Source: Rhizobium sp. CCGE 510 (GTDB lineage: Bacteria; Pseudomonadota; Alphaproteobacteria; Rhizobiales; Rhizobiaceae). From it: a stretch of DNA of 64,000 nucleotides. How positions within the stretch are numbered: the stretch's first letter is position 1; each line of letters begins with the position of its first letter. Below the pieces are notes generated by a model. The model was not told where the DNA came from and searched no databases. It saw only the letters and a program-made list of their open reading frames with translations. Below are positions 59,951 to 64,000 of this stretch, piece by piece. Position numbers and translations under genes: made by a program. The stretch covers positions 186,001 to 250,000 of the forward strand of contig NZ_AEYF01000018.1 of NCBI RefSeq assembly GCF_000292525.1, in the 5' to 3' direction.

Positions 59951-61861
59951 TCAGATCTGCGCGCCCCGCGCCTTGCTCGTCGCGTCAAAGGCCTTGTCGA
60001 CATAACCGTCGCGGCCATAAACGTCGTCGAAATATTCCACCACGCCGTCCTTGTTCGGCCAGGCTGTGAAATAGGAGACGTAAACCGGAATCCTCTGCGG
60101 GACCTTCACCGCATGGTTCTGCCCGGTGGCGATCTGCTTGGCAACGTCGTCGACCGTCGTTCCGAGCACGGCAGCCGCCATTGCGCGCGGATCGGCAAGG
60201 CGCACGCAACCGTGGCTCAGCGCCCGCATGTCGCGCTTGAAGAAGCTCTTCGATGGCGTGTCGTGCATGTAGATCGCATGGCTGTTCGGGAACAGGATCT
60301 TCAGTTCGCCGAGCGCATTGTCACTGCTCGGCGGCTGGCGGACAGAGACGTTATCGGTCGAGCCGTACCAGTCGACGCTCGACGAAGCGACCGCGTGGCC
60401 GTTCACCTCAACCTCATAACCGAGCTGGTCGAGATAGTTCGGATCCGAGCGCAGCTTCGGCAACATCTCGTTGATGATGATCGACTGCGGCACGCCCCAG
60501 AAAGGGTTGAACTCCACGGTCTCGATCTCGTCGTCGAAGAAATAGGTCTGGTTGTTTTTGCCGCCCACGACGACGCGCATCGACAGCTGTTCCTTGCCGC
60601 CATTGTGGTAGTAGACCATGAAGGCCGGCTGGTTGATCATCACGTAGCGGGAACCGAGATCCTCCGGCAGCCAGCGCGCCTGCTCCATGGCAACGACGAG
60701 CTTGTCGATCTTCGAGGCATTGCTATCGCCGCCGGTCATGGCGCGCACTGTCGCCTGGCCGATGACGCCGTCGGCCTTCAGACCGCGCTCCTTCTGGAAG
60801 TCCTCGACCAGCGAGACGATCTCAGGCGAATAGTCGCCGCTGCCTGCATAAGCAGCAAGCGTTGCCGCGTGATCGGTCCTCAGCGTTTCGGAACCGTGCT
60901 TGCCGATCGCCTTGACGATATTGGCGATCTCGGGCGAGCTTTCGCCGGGCTTCAACAGCTTATCGAGCGAAACGACGATTCGCTCCTCATTGCCGCCGTC
61001 GGCGGCGCGAAGCTTGGCGAGTTCCGCCTTCAACGCCTGGAACTGCGGACCATCGGGCGAGCGGTTGGCGATGTAGGCGCCGACATCGGGGCTCATGCGG
61101 GCAAGCTTCAGCACCGGCCCCAGATTGACCACCTTGCGCTGGAAGTCGTGATAGCCGGAGATCTTGTTCGGATCGATACGGCCGCGAACGGTGTCCTGCA
61201 CGAAGGCCAGCACCTTGGCGGAGAGTTCGAGCTCGAATTGCGTCAGCGCCCTATCGCGGAAGGCGGGATCGGGATTGGCCGGGTCGATATCAGGCGTCTG
61301 GACGGCGTAATCTGCCGGGTCGAGGCCGACGGAGGCCGCATCGGCAAGCACCAGCATGGTAGACTTGGCGCGATCGCTGATCTGGTTGCCATCGACCCAG
61401 ACGAGCGGGTTGCGGCTGTCGCCGTAATAGGCTTCGAGCGCCTTTGCGACGTCGGCGTTGGCCCGCACCTTGGCCTGCGCCAGGAAGCGGCGTTGCACAG
61501 CGGGTTCGGCGCTGGCATCGCCGCTCGCCGAAACATCGGCGACCGCGCCAGTGACGATAGGATCGGCAAACTTGCCGGTATCGACGAACTGCAGCGTTTC
61601 AGTTTTATAGGTGTAGTAACGCGGACCGCTCACCTTTGGCAGCGGCGCTTCCGGATCAAGCCCGCCGAGCGAGCCGCCGACGGCGCCACGCGGTACCGGA
61701 CGGCCGGGCGCCTGATCCATGAAGATGGTGCTCTGGCTCCGCTGCCTATCGCCGCGCAGCATCTCCATCAATGTATAAGCATGCGCGGGTGCGGCACTCA
61801 TAACCGCCACGCCGCAGGAAATTGCCAATGCGGATGCCGCGCTTTTCAAAACGAACGTCAT
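59951..61861 (-). CDS. L,D-transpeptidase (YcbB/LdtD-like)
   Basis: A 636-aa exported peptidoglycan cross-linker forming 3-3 (and possibly 1-3) links. It has a signal peptide at 1-28 (to APAHA). A scaffold region (about 130-330) has LEAYYGDSRNPLVWVDG, followed by a peptidoglycan-binding motif at about 350-385 (VEDFQKERGLKADGVIGQAT). The YkuD catalytic domain has AIYMHDTPSKSFF and SHGCVRLADP with the nucleophilic Cys. The domain order is that of large YcbB-type enzymes. Polar growth in Rhizobiales depends on L,D-transpeptidases, so a link with the GPR protein in this window is plausible. ATG 61861. Confidence 0.94.
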   Translation of the reverse strand: MTFVLKSAASALAISCGVAVMSAAPAHAYTLMEMLRGDRQRSQSTIFMDQAPGRPVPRGAVGGSLGGLDPEAPLPKVSGPRYYTYKTETLQFVDTGKFADPIVTGAVADVSASGDASAEPAVQRRFLAQAKVRANADVAKALEAYYGDSRNPLVWVDGNQISDRAKSTMLVLADAASVGLDPADYAVQTPDIDPANPDPAFRDRALTQFELELSAKVLAFVQDTVRGRIDPNKISGYHDFQRKVVNLGPVLKLARMSPDVGAYIANRSPDGPQFQALKAELAKLRAADGGNEERIVVSLDKLLKPGESSPEIANIVKAIGKHGSETLRTDHAATLAAYAGSGDYSPEIVSLVEDFQKERGLKADGVIGQATVRAMTGGDSNASKIDKLVVAMEQARWLPEDLGSRYVMINQPAFMVYYHNGGKEQLSMRVVVGGKNNQTYFFDDEIETVEFNPFWGVPQSIIINEMLPKLRSDPNYLDQLGYEVEVNGHAVASSSVDWYGSTDNVSVRQPPSSDNALGELKILFPNSHAIYMHDTPSKSFFKRDMRALSHGCVRLADPRAMAAAVLGTTVDDVAKQIATGQNHAVKVPQRIPVYVSYFTAWPNKDGVVEYFDDVYGRDGYVDKAFDATSKARGAQI

Positions 61862-62283
61862 ATATCTTCCAGTCCCGGTGTCATGCTGTTCTTGTCACGA
61901 GCGCAAGGCTCAAGCTCTTATCCCGCAAAACTCAAGCAGCGTAGGGCCTCATTGATCAGAAACCGGCCTGCGCCGCCAGCGCCGGCGGACTCAATTTTGT
62001 GTGACGGAGATCCTGCACGGCGCCGCGCAGAAGTTCACACAAAATTATGAAATTATTAGTTAATTTTTTACCCAATTTTTGCCGCCAGACCAGTGTGACG
62101 AAAACGCCCAGACGCATAAAATTTCGAAAGTGGCCTAAAAGGCACGCCGCACAACCCTCGCAAACATGACTTCCGACTTCAATATTTCGCATGGCGTCCG
62201 GTTTTCTTGTCGGACGTTCCCACCTATAAGACCTGATCTTTCGAAGATGACCGAAAACAGCATGTAAAGGGAAGGCAAGGCCG
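61862..62283. other. Ldt-fumC intergenic region with nested inverted repeat
   Basis: The 422-base divergent gap holds a perfect 12-bp inverted repeat, AATTTTGTGTGA (61993-62004) and TCACACAAAATT (62035-62046). Inside it is the near-palindrome TGCACGGCGCCGCGCA. An AT-rich tract (about 62044-62075) follows. Both genes presumably have promoters here; I could not assign boxes confidently. Confidence 0.6.
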
Positions 62284-63675
62284 ATGACCGCAACCCGCAC
62301 CGAAACCGATACTTTTGGGCCGATCGACGTTGCCGCCGACCGATATTGGGGCGCCCAGGCCGAGCGTTCGCTTGGCAATTTCAAGATTGGCTGGGAAAAG
62401 CAACCGCTGTCGATCGTGCGTGCGCTCGGCATCGTCAAACAAGCGGCCGCCCGTGCCAATATGTCGCTCGGCCAGCTCGATCCTGGCCTCGGCCAGGCCA
62501 TCATCGATGCCGCCCAGGAAGTGATCGACGGCAAACTCGACGACCATTTTCCGCTGGTCGTCTGGCAGACCGGTTCAGGCACGCAGTCCAACATGAATGC
62601 CAATGAAGTGATCTCCAATCGTGCCATAGAAATGCTCGGCGGCGTCATGGGTTCCAAAAAGCCGGTGCATCCGAACGACCACGTTAATATGAGCCAGTCG
62701 TCGAACGACACCTACCCGACGGCGATGCACATCGCCTGCGCCGAACGGATCGCCCATCACCTGCTGCCGTCCCTGAAGCACCTGCATGCCGCCCTCGACA
62801 TGAAGGTCACCGAATTCAGCCACATCATCAAGATCGGCCGCACCCACACCCAGGATGCGACGCCGCTGACGCTCGGCCAGGAATTTTCCGGTTATGCCGC
62901 TCAGGTCGGCTCCGCCATCAAGCGCATCGAAATGACCCTGCCCGGCCTCTGCGAACTCGCCCAGGGTGGAACTGCCGTCGGTACCGGCCTCAATGCGCCG
63001 GTGGGCTTTGCAGAAAAGGTGGCCGAAGAGATCGCCGCCATAACAGCCATGCCCTTTGTTACCGCGCCGAACAAGTTCGAGGCACTCGCCTCGCATGACG
63101 GCATGGTCTTTTCCCATGGCGCCATCAATGCCGCCGCCGCCGCGCTCTTCAAGATCGCCAACGATATCCGCCTGCTCGGCTCCGGCCCGCGCGCCGGTCT
63201 CGGCGAACTGGCGCTGCCGGAAAACGAGCCCGGCTCCTCGATCATGCCCGGCAAGGTCAATCCGACCCAGTGCGAGGCGCTGACGCAGGTCTGCATCCAC
63301 ATCTTCGGCAATCACGCCGCGCTGACCTTTGCCGACAGCCAGGGTCATTTCGAGCTCAATGTCTACAATCCGATGATGGCCTATAACTTCCTGCAATCGG
63401 TGCAACTGCTCGCCGACGCCGCCGTCTCCTTCACCGACAATTGCGTCGTCGGCATCGAGGCACGCGAGGACAACATCAAGGCCGGCCTCGAACGCTCGCT
63501 GATGCTGGTGACCGCGCTTGCCCCGAAGATCGGCTACGACGCAGCCGCCAAGATCGCCAAGACAGCCCACAAGAACGGTACGACGCTGAAGGAAGAAGCC
63601 CTCGCCAGCGGCCTGGTCTCGGCAGAAGATTATGACGCGATTGTCCGGCCAGAAACGATGATCGGCCCGAAATAG
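62284..63675 (+). CDS. fumC: Class II fumarate hydratase
   Basis: A 463-aa iron-independent enzyme of the TCA cycle, hydrating fumarate to malate; it works as a tetramer. [44 protein letters not shown] and the superfamily signature [16 protein letters not shown] are all intact, giving the three-region composite active site. AAGGGAAGG precedes the ATG at 62284. With dme it covers steps of C4-dicarboxylate use, though the genes are 28 kb apart. Monocistronic, followed by the 140-bp repeat. Confidence 0.97.
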   Translation: MTATRTETDTFGPIDVAADRYWGAQAERSLGNFKIGWEKQPLSIVRALGIVKQAAARANMSLGQLDPGLGQAIIDAAQEVIDGKLDDHFPLVVWQTGSGTQSNMNANEVISNRAIEMLGGVMGSKKPVHPNDHVNMSQSSNDTYPTAMHIACAERIAHHLLPSLKHLHAALDMKVTEFSHIIKIGRTHTQDATPLTLGQEFSGYAAQVGSAIKRIEMTLPGLCELAQGGTAVGTGLNAPVGFAEKVAEEIAAITAMPFVTAPNKFEALASHDGMVFSHGAINAAAAALFKIANDIRLLGSGPRAGLGELALPENEPGSSIMPGKVNPTQCEALTQVCIHIFGNHAALTFADSQGHFELNVYNPMMAYNFLQSVQLLADAAVSFTDNCVVGIEAREDNIKAGLERSLMLVTALAPKIGYDAAAKIAKTAHKNGTTLKEEALASGLVSAEDYDAIVRPETMIGPK

Positions 63676-63687
63676 AAGACGAGGGCT

Positions 63688-63828
63688 GCCCCTCATCCGG
63701 CTGCCGCCACCTTCTCCCCGCGCGCGGGGCGAAGGGGATATGCCGCACCTCTCCAGTCCCTCGCCAACGTCTCGCGGGGCACGTCCCCTCTCCCCGTCAA
63801 AAACGGGGAGAGGGTTAGGGTGAGGGGC
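63688..63828. repeat. 140-bp intergenic repeat, copy 2
   Basis: Starts GCCCCTCATCCGGCTGCCG and ends GGTTAGGGTGAGGGGC, with internal stems CCCCGCGCGCGGGG and CTCCCCGTCAAAAACGGGGAG. Identical in design to copy 1 at 51823-51962, with differences concentrated in the central part and hairpin loops. Confidence 0.8.
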
Positions 63829-63854
63829 ATCTTGCCGCACACACGAGCCAGCGA

Positions 63855-63998
63855 TCACACCAACAGCGAAAAATTGTCCATCACCACCGAATTGCCCATG
63901 AGGTCGAAACTGATTTCATCGATGTCCTCAATCTCGACCAGGAGATCTGGATCAGTGATCTCAAGTTCCTGCTGATAGACGATCTGGCCGTCGTTCAT
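63855..63998 (-). CDS. C-terminal end of an unidentified minus-strand gene
   Basis: An open minus-strand frame ends at TGA 63857-63855 and encodes an acidic segment containing ELEITDPDLLVEIEDID and ending VVMDNFSLLV. An in-frame ATG is at 63998, giving 47 residues, but the frame may continue past the window edge, so this may be the tail of a larger protein. No domain is recognised. Confidence 0.45.
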   Translation of the reverse strand: MNDGQIVYQQELEITDPDLLVEIEDIDEISFDLMGNSVVMDNFSLLV

Positions 63999-64000
63999 CG

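Noticed and set aside
60113..62050. 645-aa plus-strand frame opposite the L,D-transpeptidase
   Set aside because: The sense strand carries the SHGCVR active site and PG-binding domain; the antisense frame has no recognisable domain.

Overview
The window reads as chromosomal DNA of a Rhizobium of the etli/leguminosarum type. It is GC-rich and densely packed, and the genes carry many rhizobial hallmarks: a giant growth-pole-ring protein, a class II DAHP synthase, BluB under a cobalamin riboswitch, a malic enzyme fused to a phosphotransacetylase-like domain, an rpiA-DUF2059-acylphosphatase-gor neighbourhood, an Mla operon with a STAS-fused permease, and RIME-like intergenic repeats. I saw no tRNA, rRNA, prophage, integrase or CRISPR array. 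Most of it looks like core chromosome rather than an acquired island.

Layout. 1-2.6 kb: folate genes folP-folB (minus), a DUF922 secreted protein, a candidate sRNA with a strong terminator, and a 2Fe-2S ferredoxin. 2.8-10.5 kb: an Hpt phosphotransfer protein and, divergent from it across CtrA-like sites, a 2289-residue membrane-anchored coiled-coil protein of the GPR/RgsE family. 10.6-16 kb: a cysteine hydrolase, a P-loop kinase, an exported protein of unknown function, a stand-alone glycyl-tRNA-synthetase-like protein, a D,D-carboxypeptidase and a GAF-GGDEF-PilZ protein. 16.2-20.2 kb: Mla-type lipid transport operon (minus). 20.3-24.4 kb: dipeptide epimerase, MFS transporter, a metallophosphoesterase and a histidine phosphatase. 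24.7-29.9 kb: RND efflux operon and divergent TetR regulator. 29.9-36.7 kb: flavin oxidoreductase, dme, an RNase H, a DUF2865 protein and bluB with its riboswitch. 36.9-41.2 kb: MFS transporter, then a chemoreceptor followed by a small periplasmic protein. 41.4-42.6 kb: class I DAHP synthase behind an aromatic leader peptide and terminator. 42.8-47.2 kb: a frameshifted lipoprotein gene, a TolB-like propeller, nadE, DUF1003 and GFA proteins. 47.5-55 kb: TadE/TadG-like genes around an ABC exporter and a class II DAHP synthase. 55-63.7 kb: gor, a small protein, acylphosphatase, DUF2059, rpiA, gph, an L,D-transpeptidase and fumC. The right edge holds the end of an unidentified minus-strand gene.

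How parts fit. Polar growth and envelope themes recur: GPR, Hpt with CtrA-like sites, D,D-carboxypeptidase, L,D-transpeptidase, Mla lipid transport, a murein-type dipeptide epimerase and an LpxH-like phosphatase. The two DAHP synthases come from unrelated families; only the class I gene has a ribosome-mediated attenuator, which is the clearest undescribed-looking regulatory element here. Other items that existing gene calls do not explain are a 20-bp tandem array before gph, a nested inverted repeat before fumC, a terminator inside the efflux operon leader, and the sRNA candidate.
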